Positions 25,995 to 35,246 of a stretch of 64,000 bases of DNA are shown here, piece after piece. Numbering within the stretch: the first letter of the stretch is position 1; the number at the start of each line of letters is the position of its first letter. Made by a program: the position numbers and the translations under genes. The notes under the pieces were generated by a model. That model had not been told where the DNA came from, did not search any database, and was given only the letters and a program-made list of their open reading frames with translations. Source of the stretch: Rossellomorea sp036867415 (lineage in GTDB: Bacteria; Bacillota; Bacilli; Bacillales; Bacillaceae_B); the NCBI RefSeq assembly GCF_036867415.1, contig NZ_JBAJHU010000009.1, forward strand, positions 1 through 64,000. The letters run 5' to 3'.

Positions 25995-26023
25995 AATCCA
26001 CCGTCTTGCCTAAACGGTGGATT
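25995..26023 (-). terminator. mer operon terminator
   Basis: AATCCACCGT / ACGGTGGATT 10-bp stem; leftward strand runs into ATTTTTCT. It starts 11 bases after the merA stop. Confidence 0.8.
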
Positions 26024-26033
26024 AATTGTGTTG

Positions 26034-27674
26034 TTATCCCGCACAACAAGATAATTTTGAAACATCTTTATCAAACGTCAGGGAAGCTAATTTCAATCCC
26101 TCTGCCATGGTTAAATATGGAGCTAGGGTTTCACGGAGATCTTCCACAGTTAACCCAAATTTAACAGCCAATGTTGCCCCATAAATCACATCTCCTGCAT
26201 TTTCTGCCACCACATGAGCTCCTAGTATTTTCAACGTTTTTGAATCTGCAACCAATTTAAACACACCAGTCGTCTCTCTATTTACGAGTGCACGGGGCAC
26301 TGCATCTAACGGCAATACGGAGGTTTTCACTTCATACCCTTTTTCTTTTGCCTGCTTTTCAGTCAAACCAACCGTCGCAATTGATGGAGTCGTAAACGTA
26401 ACCCCTGGAACCAATTCTAAATTAAGCCTTTTGTTCAGTCCACCAATCGCATTTCCAGCTGCAACTCCGCCTTGATAGGCTGCCACATATACAAATTGAG
26501 GTCCAAGCGTGACATCTCCTGCAGCATAGATGCAAGCATTTGTAGTTTTCGAATAGTCATCAATTATGATTTCACCACGCGAACCTGTTTCAACGCCTGC
26601 AGCAGGTAAATTTAAACTTGCCGTATTAGGTGTTCTTCCTGTGGCAATCAGCAATTGTTCTGATTCAATGATTCTCTTCTTGCCATTGACTTCAATATGA
26701 ACTTTTTTTATGTCTCCATCTTGTTCGATTCGTTTATAGGTTGCTCCTTTCACAAGATTTATTCCTTGTTCAACTAGAGCTTTTTCCACTACTTCTGAAA
26801 TCTCCGAATCATAATCTTTTAAAAGACGTTCACTTCTTTGCATTAACGTAACTTCTGAACCTAAATTGTGAAAAAGTTGCCCTAGTTCCATACCGACATA
26901 ACCAGAGCCAATGACTGTAAGACGTTTTGGCACTTTCTTTAATTCAAGTAATGTGGTGCTTGTTAAATAATCTACTGTATCTATTCCAGGAATGGCAGGT
27001 AAAGACGGTGAAGCACCTGTTGCTATTAAAAATCGTTTCGCTGATAGCTCCGTCCCATTCACTTCAACCGTGTTTTCATTTACAAATTTTGCTTCCCCTT
27101 TGATTAATTCAAAACCGTAGTCATCAATTAAATCTACATATTTCCTGTTTCTAAGATCCGTTACCAATTCATTTTTTTGCTTGATCAATGGTGCCAAATC
27201 CACCTCACCAGCTGACGTATGCAATCCTACAAACGGATTGTTTTTGGCTAAATGATTGATTTCACCAGCTCGCAACAAGGTTTTTGAGGGAACGCAACCA
27301 ATGTTCACGCAGGTCCCACCAACTGTTTCACGTTCGATAATAGCCACCTTTGCCCCGTATTTTACAGCTTCAATGGCTGATGAAAAGGCAGCCCCACCGG
27401 AACCGATGATAATGTAGTCATAATCGCCTTCATCGCCTAGCTTCACTGGCTCCTGTAGTTGTACTTCTTTTGCTTCACCTGGCTCGAATTTGGCTTCGGC
27501 AATAGCGTTTTTCGCTGTTTCCACCTTCACGTCATTTGGAAGTTCAAAAATAGCTTCTCCGCGACGAAAATCCACCTCAATCTCTTTTGCCCCCATTTTT
27601 TGAAGGGCGACAGCTACATGTTCTTCACAACCCGTACATGTCATTCCTTGAACGTTTACTTGAAACTTTTTCAT
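26034..27674 (-). CDS. merA: mercuric reductase
   Basis: 546 residues. N-terminal HMA domain with GMTCTGC (C13, C16), flavin domain with redox pair GGTCVNIGCVPSK, NADP domain IGSGYVGMELGQ and the C-terminal vicinal pair C543-C544 in LSCCAG that delivers Hg(II) to the active site. It reduces Hg(II) to volatile Hg(0) with NADPH in the cytoplasm. It is the last gene of the mer operon. Confidence 0.97.
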   Translation of the reverse strand: MKKFQVNVQGMTCTGCEEHVAVALQKMGAKEIEVDFRRGEAIFELPNDVKVETAKNAIAEAKFEPGEAKEVQLQEPVKLGDEGDYDYIIIGSGGAAFSSAIEAVKYGAKVAIIERETVGGTCVNIGCVPSKTLLRAGEINHLAKNNPFVGLHTSAGEVDLAPLIKQKNELVTDLRNRKYVDLIDDYGFELIKGEAKFVNENTVEVNGTELSAKRFLIATGASPSLPAIPGIDTVDYLTSTTLLELKKVPKRLTVIGSGYVGMELGQLFHNLGSEVTLMQRSERLLKDYDSEISEVVEKALVEQGINLVKGATYKRIEQDGDIKKVHIEVNGKKRIIESEQLLIATGRTPNTASLNLPAAGVETGSRGEIIIDDYSKTTNACIYAAGDVTLGPQFVYVAAYQGGVAAGNAIGGLNKRLNLELVPGVTFTTPSIATVGLTEKQAKEKGYEVKTSVLPLDAVPRALVNRETTGVFKLVADSKTLKILGAHVVAENAGDVIYGATLAVKFGLTVEDLRETLAPYLTMAEGLKLASLTFDKDVSKLSCCAG

Positions 27675-27689
27675 GTAAAATTCCTCCTT

Positions 27690-28028
27690 CTACTCGACTC
27701 CAAGGCCAAATTCCGATACAGACATCTTTATTGTCTGTAAATCCGTTTTCTTATCATCAAAGGCAACCGTTACTTCGCCTTTACTTCCACTGACTTTAAT
27801 GGTTGTTTTGCCAACACCATCTACTTGTTTCAAAACATCTTTAACAACTGAAGGAGGACAACAATTCATACCCAAAACCGTGAATGTCCCTGTTTTAGTT
27901 GTTTCAATGGTAGCTTTTACATGCTCCTTAGCATCTATAGTATTTTGTGTTTCTTTTTCGTTATTACACGCACCAACCACGAACAAAAGCGATAATAGCA
28001 TCATAATCTTGATTAAGTGTACTCTCAT
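27690..28028 (-). CDS. merP: MerP-like mercury-binding lipoprotein
   Basis: 112 residues. A type II signal peptide with lipobox FVVGAC (C at 21) anchors it outside the membrane. The rest is an HMA-like fold with a GMNCCPPSV metal loop, CC instead of the usual CxxC. It should capture Hg(II) outside and pass it to the MerT-like transporter. ATG 28028 with an adjacent GAGGTG site; 15 bases before merA. Confidence 0.8.
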   Translation of the reverse strand: MRVHLIKIMMLLSLLFVVGACNNEKETQNTIDAKEHVKATIETTKTGTFTVLGMNCCPPSVVKDVLKQVDGVGKTTIKVSGSKGEVTVAFDDKKTDLQTIKMSVSEFGLGVE

Positions 28029-28043
28029 ATAAGCACCTCATTT

Positions 28044-28346
28044 TTATACTCCACCTTCAACTAGAAATAAAAAAAGAAACATACAAAAAACGAAAAATGT
28101 CGTGAGCCATAAGCCGATGATATAATTTTTTCTTTTTCTCTTTCTTCCGTAAACCATGTAAAAGGAGTAAGCAAGAAGGATAATCGTAACGATGCTAAAC
28201 AATAATCGATATTTAAATGAGTAGAAGGCTAATGCTCCGGCAAAACCGGTTAAACCCAGGGGTATAAAAATCAACGGACCCAGGCAGCATCCAGCCATAA
28301 CAAAAGCAGAAAATATAGTAGTTAACTGAGACACTTTTTCCTTCAT
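28044..28346 (-). CDS. merT: MerT-like mercuric ion transporter
   Basis: 100 residues, three membrane helices. The first carries FVMAGCCLGPLIFIPLG, which matches the vicinal-cysteine helix of MerT. It imports Hg(II) for MerA. Its start overlaps the stop of the upstream gene by 4 bases (ATGA), so translation is coupled. Confidence 0.85.
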   Translation of the reverse strand: MKEKVSQLTTIFSAFVMAGCCLGPLIFIPLGLTGFAGALAFYSFKYRLLFSIVTIILLAYSFYMVYGRKRKRKNYIIGLWLTTFFVFCMFLFLFLVEGGV

Positions 28347-28612
28347 GATTTAAACCTTTCCATGCTGCAGCAATCATGAGTTGTTGTTTCTTTCTTTGTT
28401 TCTCTTTTTGTTTCTGGATCAAGTTTTCTCCAGCCCTTGAAAAGGGCGAATAAAAATAAAAGACCCATCACGATGAAAATAACATCTTTAAATTCCGTAA
28501 AGTATGAGCCTAGTGCTGTACCTGCAACCAAAGGAAGCAGTAAAAACAAATGGCACGGACATGTGATTAGTGCGAAAAGAAACCAACCTGAACTTTTTAG
28601 TGTGTTTTTCAT
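28343..28612 (-). CDS. merE: MerE-like mercury transport protein
   Basis: 89 residues, two membrane helices. ALITCPCHLFLLLPLVAGTALGS corresponds to the LTCPCHL motif of MerE, with its cysteine pair in helix one. The tail contains DCCSM, another possible Hg site. Second gene of the operon, directly after merR. Confidence 0.8.
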   Translation of the reverse strand: MKNTLKSSGWFLFALITCPCHLFLLLPLVAGTALGSYFTEFKDVIFIVMGLLFLFALFKGWRKLDPETKRETKKETTTHDCCSMERFKS

Positions 28613-28625
28613 CCTGTTGCACCTC

Positions 28626-29024
28626 TTATTTCCTCATCAGTGTTTCAATAATGGGGCATTCATAAATATCTTTATTTTCGGGACATCTTTCTTTTAGATC
28701 CACTAGCATTTGTTCAATTCTTTGAAGATCTTCAATTTTACGCTGGATGTCCTCTATCTTAAGAACAGTGAAATCATACATATCACGACACTTCGCTTCA
28801 TCGCGATCGACAACCCCTAGCAATTTATCAATTTCATTTAAGGTAAATCCCAGTTCCTGCATCCGTTTTATAAAATTCAATCGATCAACTGTTTTCTTCG
28901 AATACATTCGGTATCCGTTTTCGGTACGATTAGGCTCTGGAATTAAGCCTAAACGCTCGTAATATCGAATGGTCTCCTTGTTAACGCCGCACTTTTCAGC
29001 CAGTTCTCCAATCCGAAATTGCAT
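28626..29024 (-). CDS. merR: MerR mercury-responsive regulator
   Basis: 132 residues, very close to the Bacillus RC607 MerR as I remember it. N-terminal winged helix (FRIGELAEKCGVNKETIRYYE), dimer coiled coil and the Hg(II) ligands C79, C114 and C123. It binds the dyad between the -35 and -10 of its own operon and converts to activator with Hg(II). In this Gram-positive layout merR is the first gene of the operon it controls. Confidence 0.97.
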   Translation of the reverse strand: MQFRIGELAEKCGVNKETIRYYERLGLIPEPNRTENGYRMYSKKTVDRLNFIKRMQELGFTLNEIDKLLGVVDRDEAKCRDMYDFTVLKIEDIQRKIEDLQRIEQMLVDLKERCPENKDIYECPIIETLMRK

Positions 29025-29042
29025 TTATCTCACCTCATACAA

Positions 29043-29074
29043 AGTATAAACCCTGTACTATAGTACAGGGTCAA
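29043..29074 (-). promoter_or_regulatory. mer promoter/operator
   Basis: Leftward -35 TTGACC (29069-29074) and -10 TATACT (29043-29048) are 20 bases apart, longer than normal. The spacer holds the perfect dyad CCCTGTACTATAGTACAGGG (29051-29070). MerR underwinds such long spacers to activate transcription. Confidence 0.93.
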
Positions 29075-29638
29075 GGGAAGTATTATATACTATATTATCG
29101 ATTTACTATTTTAAACTGCCATTTTCAAAAAGCTTTATTCAACAATATGGCCCTTTAATTGAACATCCGTTTAGAATTTCAACAACAATAGAACGGAAGC
29201 CATAAAAACTTCCACTAGACACTATATTTTTCCAACTACCGAATGTACCCGATTAATAATCCTGTATTATCAACTCGCTTGATATAAAAGACTTTGATAA
29301 CACTATTTTTGTAATAATACGAAGAATAATCTGTATTCTGATCAAAGAGAGGTCTTATTCCATAAGTAGAATAATCGTGTATCCTAATTTATTACTATTA
29401 ACTTTGCTATGAGAGCTTGCTGCTATAGTTCAACTTCACCACAAATGAGTGTTTTTGCTCCTACTTTACAGCCATAGCATAGCAATCCCAAGGAATTTAA
29501 TAAAAGGTCTCGTTGGCTTTAAATTTCTTTCAAAAAGGAATTGTTTATTAATATTTAGGAAAAAATATAAAAAGCCTCTTTGAAAATCTTTTTGCGTGTA
29601 AAAATACTAATCAATCATATAGGGAAGGGGGAGGGGAA
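29075..29638. other. intergenic between mer operon and rightward nuclease-like gene
   Basis: No gene seen. A palindromic repeat (TTCAACAATATGGCCC...AATTGAA) lies at about 29139-29166. The last 100 bases are A/T-rich and should hold the promoter of the 29639 gene; no clear -35/-10 pair stands out. Confidence 0.4.
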
Positions 29639-30664
29639 ATGTTAAGTTTGCATGATAAAAAGACAATAGAACCCAGAAAGTTCTTTAGTAATGAAACAAA
29701 AGATTTCACTCCGTGGCTAGTTCAATATGACAAAATAAGAGAATTAAGTGACGTGATAAAGTTAGATATAGAAGTAATAGGAAAAGAGGTGAACGCCAAA
29801 AACCGAAAAAGAGTAGATGTCCTAGGCAGAACAAAAGTTTCAAGGGAAAATGTAGTTATTGAAAATCAATTAACTGTAAGTGACAACGATCACTTCTCAA
29901 GGTTATTACAATACGGGGTAAGTTTCAATGCAAAGTATCATATATGGATAGCTCCGGAGTTCAAAGAGGAACACCAGGATACTATAAGAGACTTAAATGA
30001 AAAATGTGCAGGTAGAAGCTACTATTACCTAGTGCAATTTATACCCCAACTATTAAAAACAGGAGAATGTGTGTACGAATTTAGGTTAGTGGTTGGTCCT
30101 GAAAAAGTAGAGGTGGGTTTAAAAGAAAATAACGTTATTAGCACTGCCAGCAGTAAGCCCTCCTTAAGTGAAAGCTTTAGAAAAGAGCAAGTAGCTAAAA
30201 GTTCAAATCTTTATCTGCCAGTAAAAGATACGTTTGATAAAAACCTAATACACTTCGCAAACATAAGGCATTCAGACATTATAGAGCTTTCAGATTCTAA
30301 ATTATGGAAGGAGTGGGAGCCCAAACCAGATTTTAATTACAATGGATACATGCATGATTTCATAGTGCGACATCAAATTAACCATCTAGATAATGGTAAA
30401 ATCCTAACACTTAGAGAAGTTCAATATATCTTTAGATTCGATGATTTTTTTGAGTTGAGAAAACATGTGAATTACAAAGTCTTAAAGCCTCATATATTAG
30501 ATGGAAAATTAAAGGCGACAAAAGGCAATGATCGTAAATGGCTAGTGAAAAGAGAAGATCTAATCGAATATATTTATGAAAATTATATAGCTTTTGTGCC
30601 AAAAACATCAAAACTTGTTGTTAAGTACACAGATACGTCTCAATGTGATATGCCGCCTTCTTAA
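29639..30664 (+). CDS. PD-(D/E)XK-like protein with C-terminal winged helix
   Basis: 341 residues; a strong GGGGGAGGGG site precedes the ATG. The N-terminal 150 residues contain EVIGKEV, RVDVLGR and VVIENQL followed by SDNDHFSRLLQYG, an E...D...ExQ pattern I associate with PD-(D/E)XK nuclease-like domains of the DUF4268 type. The C-terminal ~90 residues (LTLREVQYIFRFDDFFELRK... KWLVKREDLIEYI) look like a MerR/excisionase winged helix. It stands alone and rightward between mer and Gabija genes. A DNA-targeting nuclease is likely; role unknown. Confidence 0.55.
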   Translation: MLSLHDKKTIEPRKFFSNETKDFTPWLVQYDKIRELSDVIKLDIEVIGKEVNAKNRKRVDVLGRTKVSRENVVIENQLTVSDNDHFSRLLQYGVSFNAKYHIWIAPEFKEEHQDTIRDLNEKCAGRSYYYLVQFIPQLLKTGECVYEFRLVVGPEKVEVGLKENNVISTASSKPSLSESFRKEQVAKSSNLYLPVKDTFDKNLIHFANIRHSDIIELSDSKLWKEWEPKPDFNYNGYMHDFIVRHQINHLDNGKILTLREVQYIFRFDDFFELRKHVNYKVLKPHILDGKLKATKGNDRKWLVKREDLIEYIYENYIAFVPKTSKLVVKYTDTSQCDMPPS

Positions 30665-30939
30665 ACAGTCGGGCATAAGTATGCTAGTTTGAACACTCAG
30701 ATCACACATAAAGGAACTTAGATCGGCTTATAGATATGACAACTGCCTCAACTTTAAATGCCATTTACTTGATGCTACTAAATTAAACAGCTTCTATTAG
30801 TATCGACTTTATAATCTGGCACAGGTAAAGAGCTCCAAGTGTTTTCATTTTGTAATAGTTCTACCTAAGACATTACAGCTATTAAATTGGTTAAACCTAC
30901 CCAATGTACTATAACTCCATAGTAAGCAGTGGATGTTTT

Positions 30940-31131
30940 TTATTTAGCATGCTCTATTTTCTTTTGATTAAGAAAGAAAACTTTGGCTAACTCATTGGTG
31001 TCAAGGTAATATTTTTTCATAATACATAATGCATTTATCTCCCCATCAACCCCTTTTCTGCTATTTTCATTTATTTCTGGTCCTCTACCACTTTTACCTA
31101 TTTGGTTTCTAATTATATTTCTGTAGTTCAT
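30940..31131 (-). CDS. small hypothetical protein, 63 residues
   Basis: ATG 31131 follows AGGGGTGA with fitting distance. The peptide is basic and polar (starts MNYRNIIRNQIGKSGRGPE) with no recognised domain. No neighbour within 250 bases. It may be real but small, and coding support is only the ribosome site. Confidence 0.3.
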   Translation of the reverse strand: MNYRNIIRNQIGKSGRGPEINENSRKGVDGEINALCIMKKYYLDTNELAKVFFLNQKKIEHAK

Positions 31132-31515
31132 TTTAATGTCACCCCTATTTAAGTAATTAACAAGACTATTTATAGTTAATTGTACTTACTTTTAAAACTA
31201 TTAAAGTCCTTTCTTTATACATTATAAATTCTTATTAGCGTGTTACCATCTAGCTAAAGTAAATATTTTCACAAAGTAATTTTAACGGGACTTTTGCACA
31301 ATATGAGTCAAATACGAAAAAACAATCACTTTCAAAGTGATCGCGTTTAAATATAATTCATAACAAGTATATTTATACTGTTTAGCAATTCTCCTGTTGT
31401 CTTTTTCTTGTATAACCAACTTAATACCCAATTGAAAGCGAGATAACCATTGTACCAATTTCACTTTAGCAACGATCTCAACAACCTCAGTTTCTTAACG
31501 GTTAAAGTACCAAAT
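31132..31515. other. intergenic, no gene seen
   Basis: Contains a 60-codon leftward frame without a ribosome site, which I reject. Otherwise A/T-rich with no clear structure. Confidence 0.4.
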
Positions 31516-32877
31516 TTAGGTCTTTAACTCTGCTATACCTAACTTATTAAGTTGTTCATGAATGTATTTATGGCCATACTTTTTTTCCACCTCGGTTGTA
31601 AGCAACATAGTTAAGTCACGTATAGAACGAGTAAGTGCTACATATAAATAGTTCCTCATTTTATTGTAATCATCTACTTCTTTAAATAAATAAGGAGCAA
31701 GTTGGGTCGAAATTATAAACAAACAATTATAGCCTTCTAATCCTTTAATAGCATCAATGGAATCTACTAATATACCTGGTTCACTTGATAATGCACTATG
31801 ATATGCATTTACAGCAGAACCAATCTTACCTTTGTCATATTTATCTAGACTTAATGTAAGTTCTTTTTCAAGTCCAGAAAAGATTTTATAAGTAGGAATT
31901 CCTCGTTTGATAGAGTTAACAGTCTTTTTTTTAAGCACATAAACAACTTGATTTAAATTATTCTGTTTTACAGAAGATGCCTTACGAGCTAATACAGTTA
32001 ATTCGTATGATAGTTGCTCCTCTGTTTTTGTTACATCTTCTCTATGAGTCTTAAAGCGGTCATTCCTCTGGTAAATATATGCTAAATCGTACTTTGCACA
32101 TTTAATATCTTCTTGAATTGTGGAGTTTGATTCCAATAAGTATCGTAATGTTCCCTCTTCTTTTGTTGAAGTCTGATGCTCTGCCTTTGATATGAAGCTA
32201 TTTGAAAAATCTACGTGTAAACTAGGGCAGCGGTGGTTCTCTGACTTATAGTCAACCGATAAATCACCTGCAATAATATCTCGAAAAGCTGCTCTATTTC
32301 TAAGGTCTTGTTTAGGATCACCTATCAAATTAACGTTGATATTATAATTCGCAAGCATTGTTAATACCTCTGAAAAATCTTTATCCATATCTTGTGCTTC
32401 GTCCACATATATGGAATCTAAGTATCTAGACAACATTTTCAAGGCATTATTACGCCTGTGTTTTATCTTCTCAGTATCCTTGTTTTTACCACAAAGAAGA
32501 TGTTTGGCTGTCTTCGTTACATCTTCTACGTGTAATATATGTTCCCTTCTTAACTCCTTTTTCTTAATTGCTTTAAAGGCCGGTTTAGGATGAAGGGGTA
32601 TCTGTGAAGCAGATTTATATTGAGCCCCATAAACTAAGTGATTAAAAGGATAAATTACTTCTTTTAATAAAAAAGAATGTATAGTTTCAATTTTTAATAG
32701 ATTAGGAATGCATCCTTCGTTTTCTAAAACTTTTTCTTTTATTCTATCTCTTGCAGCGTTTGTATAAGTGATAACGTATATTATTTTATTATCAGTAATC
32801 TCTTTAAGTCTTGATATTACGAGTTCAGCCATTGAGCTTGTTTTACCGGCTCCAGCTCCAGCCACTACAATATACAT
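31516..32877 (-). CDS. gajB: GajB-like UvrD/Rep-family helicase (Gabija)
   Basis: 453 residues. The P-loop AGAGAGKTSS sits at residues 6-15, so the N-terminal Q-motif segment of GajB (about 494 residues in B. cereus, from memory) is missing. Further motifs: TYTNAARDRI (Ia), YVDEAQDMDKDF (II, DEAQ), LIGDPKQDLRNR (III), SENHRC (IV), DAIKGLEGYN (V) and LYVALTRS (VI). Its ATG lies inside the last 35 bases of the GajA-like gene, with GGGAG ahead, so translation is coupled. In Gabija it senses or unwinds DNA and works with GajA to block phage replication. Confidence 0.8.
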   Translation of the reverse strand: MYIVVAGAGAGKTSSMAELVISRLKEITDNKIIYVITYTNAARDRIKEKVLENEGCIPNLLKIETIHSFLLKEVIYPFNHLVYGAQYKSASQIPLHPKPAFKAIKKKELRREHILHVEDVTKTAKHLLCGKNKDTEKIKHRRNNALKMLSRYLDSIYVDEAQDMDKDFSEVLTMLANYNINVNLIGDPKQDLRNRAAFRDIIAGDLSVDYKSENHRCPSLHVDFSNSFISKAEHQTSTKEEGTLRYLLESNSTIQEDIKCAKYDLAYIYQRNDRFKTHREDVTKTEEQLSYELTVLARKASSVKQNNLNQVVYVLKKKTVNSIKRGIPTYKIFSGLEKELTLSLDKYDKGKIGSAVNAYHSALSSEPGILVDSIDAIKGLEGYNCLFIISTQLAPYLFKEVDDYNKMRNYLYVALTRSIRDLTMLLTTEVEKKYGHKYIHEQLNKLGIAELKT

Positions 32878-34630
32878 TTTTTTCTCCCGTTATTAAAAAG
32901 TGAATGACCTCTCTAATGTGGTTGGGCATTACCACATCTTTTAATTCTTCAGTTCCTATGTCTCGACAAAAGTGTAACATTGTATCCGTTTTAGCTCCCC
33001 TCCACTTATCTGAAAGGTTTTCTTTAGTATCAATATCTTCCCAGCCATGCTTGGTAGAAAAGTATGTTTTCAGCTTTTCAAAATTAGTACTAGTGTTAAC
33101 AAATTCAGGTTCCAGGGTATACTCTTGTGTAGTTGTTACATAAATATTCGGATGATGATTATAAGCCTCATGATCTTCTTGAGCCTTCCTTTGATTGTCA
33201 AAATCTCTAATTATGCCTATTTTATGGCTTGTATTTTGATTCACTTTAAGCCATATATCAAGCATATCTCTAAAGCCCTTATGTAAAGAGATTACTTCAA
33301 TATCATTCAACTGTTCATTTTGTGTACTTAGGTATGATTTGATAAGCATTTCCTCGGTTGGACCTTCTACTAAGATGCAATTCCTTGAGTAGAGAAACTT
33401 TAGAAAGTCTAAGTTAGGTTTTTTGGCTAAGTAATCCAATTGATCACCTTCAAGTTCTTTCTTTAGAGCATAAGTGCTTCCTTCAGCTAATATTGCTACA
33501 TTCTTTAAATCGAGCTTATTAAGAAACTCCGCGCTATGTGTTGAAATAAAAAGTTGTAGTTGGTTGTTCCTATTCATCGTCGAATTTATAAAACTAGCTA
33601 AAAGGTGTTCATTGCTTACACTTAAATGAGCTTCAGGTTCTTCTATTGTTAATATGTTTAAAGCTACATCACTTTCTATGCTTAACGAATTCAACATGAC
33701 GAATAAGTAGATTAGGTTTCTATATCCTAAACCTTGTGAATTTAAGGATTCATCACCATAGCCTAAACGCACATTGTTTAGTAAAGAGCTCATTGTAGGA
33801 ACATTAGGTAGCAAAGTAATCTTTCCAAAAAAATCTTTAGCATTTTCTAAGTCCGATGATTCCTGCCAATTAAATACCTCTTCTAAGCTACTAATGTTTT
33901 TTAAGTCATTGAAGAATGTTTCATATGATTGTTCCACTTTCTTTTTATCATCTGTATTCATCTTATTATGCAAGAGAGATACTAGTGATTTAGAGCCTAA
34001 CTGAGAAGATTTATTTGAAAAATCATCTCTTTCAGCAGCTAGTGCATTATATTTGAAGTAAGCCAGGTCTGTATAGGAAACCTTTTCATTGGTCGAGGGT
34101 ATGATTGTTTGGTACTTATAAAACTCGATTGGAAGTAAATTCATCTTTAAATCATCTATCGAATCAACATCTTGTAATATGTCTGAGATATGGCGAAGTA
34201 AATCTTGAGGGTCCTCAACCTTATATTCATACCTTATAGTGAATAAGGGTGTGTCATTATCTAAATTAGAAGTCCAATTTCTAACATAATATTCTTCTGC
34301 CACTTTTTGGGGAGAAAGTGTTACTTCAACGTTTACAGAAGGTATATGGTCAATAAATTGATCTATGTCGCATGAACTATTTTTAATTTCTTCTAAATTT
34401 CCTTCTATGAAAGAATAATATTCTTGCTTAGCGGCACTATTAATGTCTTGCCATCCGAGATTTTTATTAACCGCTCCAATTTCTTGATTCATAAAAGGAA
34501 GTGTTATTGCTCTAAGTAGATTACTCTTACCGCAATTATTATCTCCAATAAAAACTACAATTTTATTTGTATCTAGGTCAACTGCTCTTAAGTTTCGGTA
34601 ATTATTGACCTTAATATTTGATATCTTCAA
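32843..34630 (-). CDS. gajA: GajA-like OLD-family ATPase/TOPRIM nuclease (Gabija)
   Basis: 595 residues, close to the family length (~580). ABC-type ATPase: Walker A GDNNCGKSN (29-37), signature region around NSQGLGYRNLIYL, Walker B LTIEEPEAHLS, switch ISTHSAEF. The C-terminal TOPRIM nuclease has ILVEGPTEEML (catalytic E) and IGIIRDFDNQ (DxD). OLD nucleases nick DNA and are controlled by nucleotides. TTG 34630 lies seven bases after AAGGAG. The adjoining helicase gene makes Gabija the best reading; a lone OLD-UvrD pair of another type cannot be excluded. Confidence 0.85.
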   Translation of the reverse strand: MKISNIKVNNYRNLRAVDLDTNKIVVFIGDNNCGKSNLLRAITLPFMNQEIGAVNKNLGWQDINSAAKQEYYSFIEGNLEEIKNSSCDIDQFIDHIPSVNVEVTLSPQKVAEEYYVRNWTSNLDNDTPLFTIRYEYKVEDPQDLLRHISDILQDVDSIDDLKMNLLPIEFYKYQTIIPSTNEKVSYTDLAYFKYNALAAERDDFSNKSSQLGSKSLVSLLHNKMNTDDKKKVEQSYETFFNDLKNISSLEEVFNWQESSDLENAKDFFGKITLLPNVPTMSSLLNNVRLGYGDESLNSQGLGYRNLIYLFVMLNSLSIESDVALNILTIEEPEAHLSVSNEHLLASFINSTMNRNNQLQLFISTHSAEFLNKLDLKNVAILAEGSTYALKKELEGDQLDYLAKKPNLDFLKFLYSRNCILVEGPTEEMLIKSYLSTQNEQLNDIEVISLHKGFRDMLDIWLKVNQNTSHKIGIIRDFDNQRKAQEDHEAYNHHPNIYVTTTQEYTLEPEFVNTSTNFEKLKTYFSTKHGWEDIDTKENLSDKWRGAKTDTMLHFCRDIGTEELKDVVMPNHIREVIHFLITGEKNVYCSGWSWSR

Positions 34631-34783
34631 ATTAAAGCTCCTTTACCTTGTTAATAGTTAAATGCTATCTTTAATTTCAATTAAAGAATAGCAGTCTATT
34701 GGTTGCTCCTCTCCTCTGGAATCGCAAATCATGCCACACACCTAAAATAATCAGTACTTATAATCGATGTTATAAGAACTACC

Positions 34784-35127
34784 TCAATTCATGAAGAAAT
34801 TAACCTTGTATATTTGACGTAGGAAATCCACCAATTTCCTTTCACTCTTGTAAATTAATTGTCTTACCCTTTCAGGAGTAACCTCAATGATCTCCGCGAC
34901 TTCCCTTAGTTTTAAGGGTTTTCCTTTTACACCATAAACAGAATCTAATACTATCTGTTCTCTCTCGGTTAACATACTTTTATGATTTAGATAAACACTT
35001 ATAAACCTCTTATACTCTTCTGATTCTTTGTTATGTAGGATATTATAGTATCTTTTCCTTAATCCGATTTTTCTGATTTTTTCATATATATAAAATGAAG
35101 AATTTCTTCTTTGGTTACTTCTAACAC
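34784..35127 (-). pseudogene. sigma-70 region 4-like protein, frameshifted
   Basis: The C-terminal part is a clear sigma region 4 HTH: LTEREQIVLDSVYG, LKLREVAEIIEVTPERVRQLIYKSERKL. The best start is GTG 35127, seven bases after GGGGGAG, reading MLEVTKEEILHFIYMKK, but this frame stops after 22 codons. A one-base shift at a run of six A (about 35080) joins it to the HTH frame. So it is a frameshifted gene, a sequencing error, or a slippage site. It lies 154 bases upstream of the GajA-like gene on the same strand and could once have regulated it. Confidence 0.6.
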
Positions 35128-35198
35128 AGCAACACTCCCCCAAAAAAACCTGATAATACATACTTCGACATTATGTTTAAAATACCTACTCGACATGT

Positions 35199-35238
35199 AA
35201 AAAAGTGGATAATTAGTTCCCTAATCACCCACTTTTTT
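35199..35238 (-). terminator. terminator of the HepT-like gene
   Basis: AAAAAAGTGG pairs with CCACTTTTTT, and an inner ATTAG/CTAAT stem adds stability. Starts nine bases after the stop of the HepT-like gene; symmetric A and T tracts allow both directions. Confidence 0.75.
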
Positions 35239-35246
35239 AGATTAGC

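Noticed and set aside
31282..31464. 60-codon leftward frame
   Set aside because: No ribosome site, no recognisable domain, and the sequence reads like chance.
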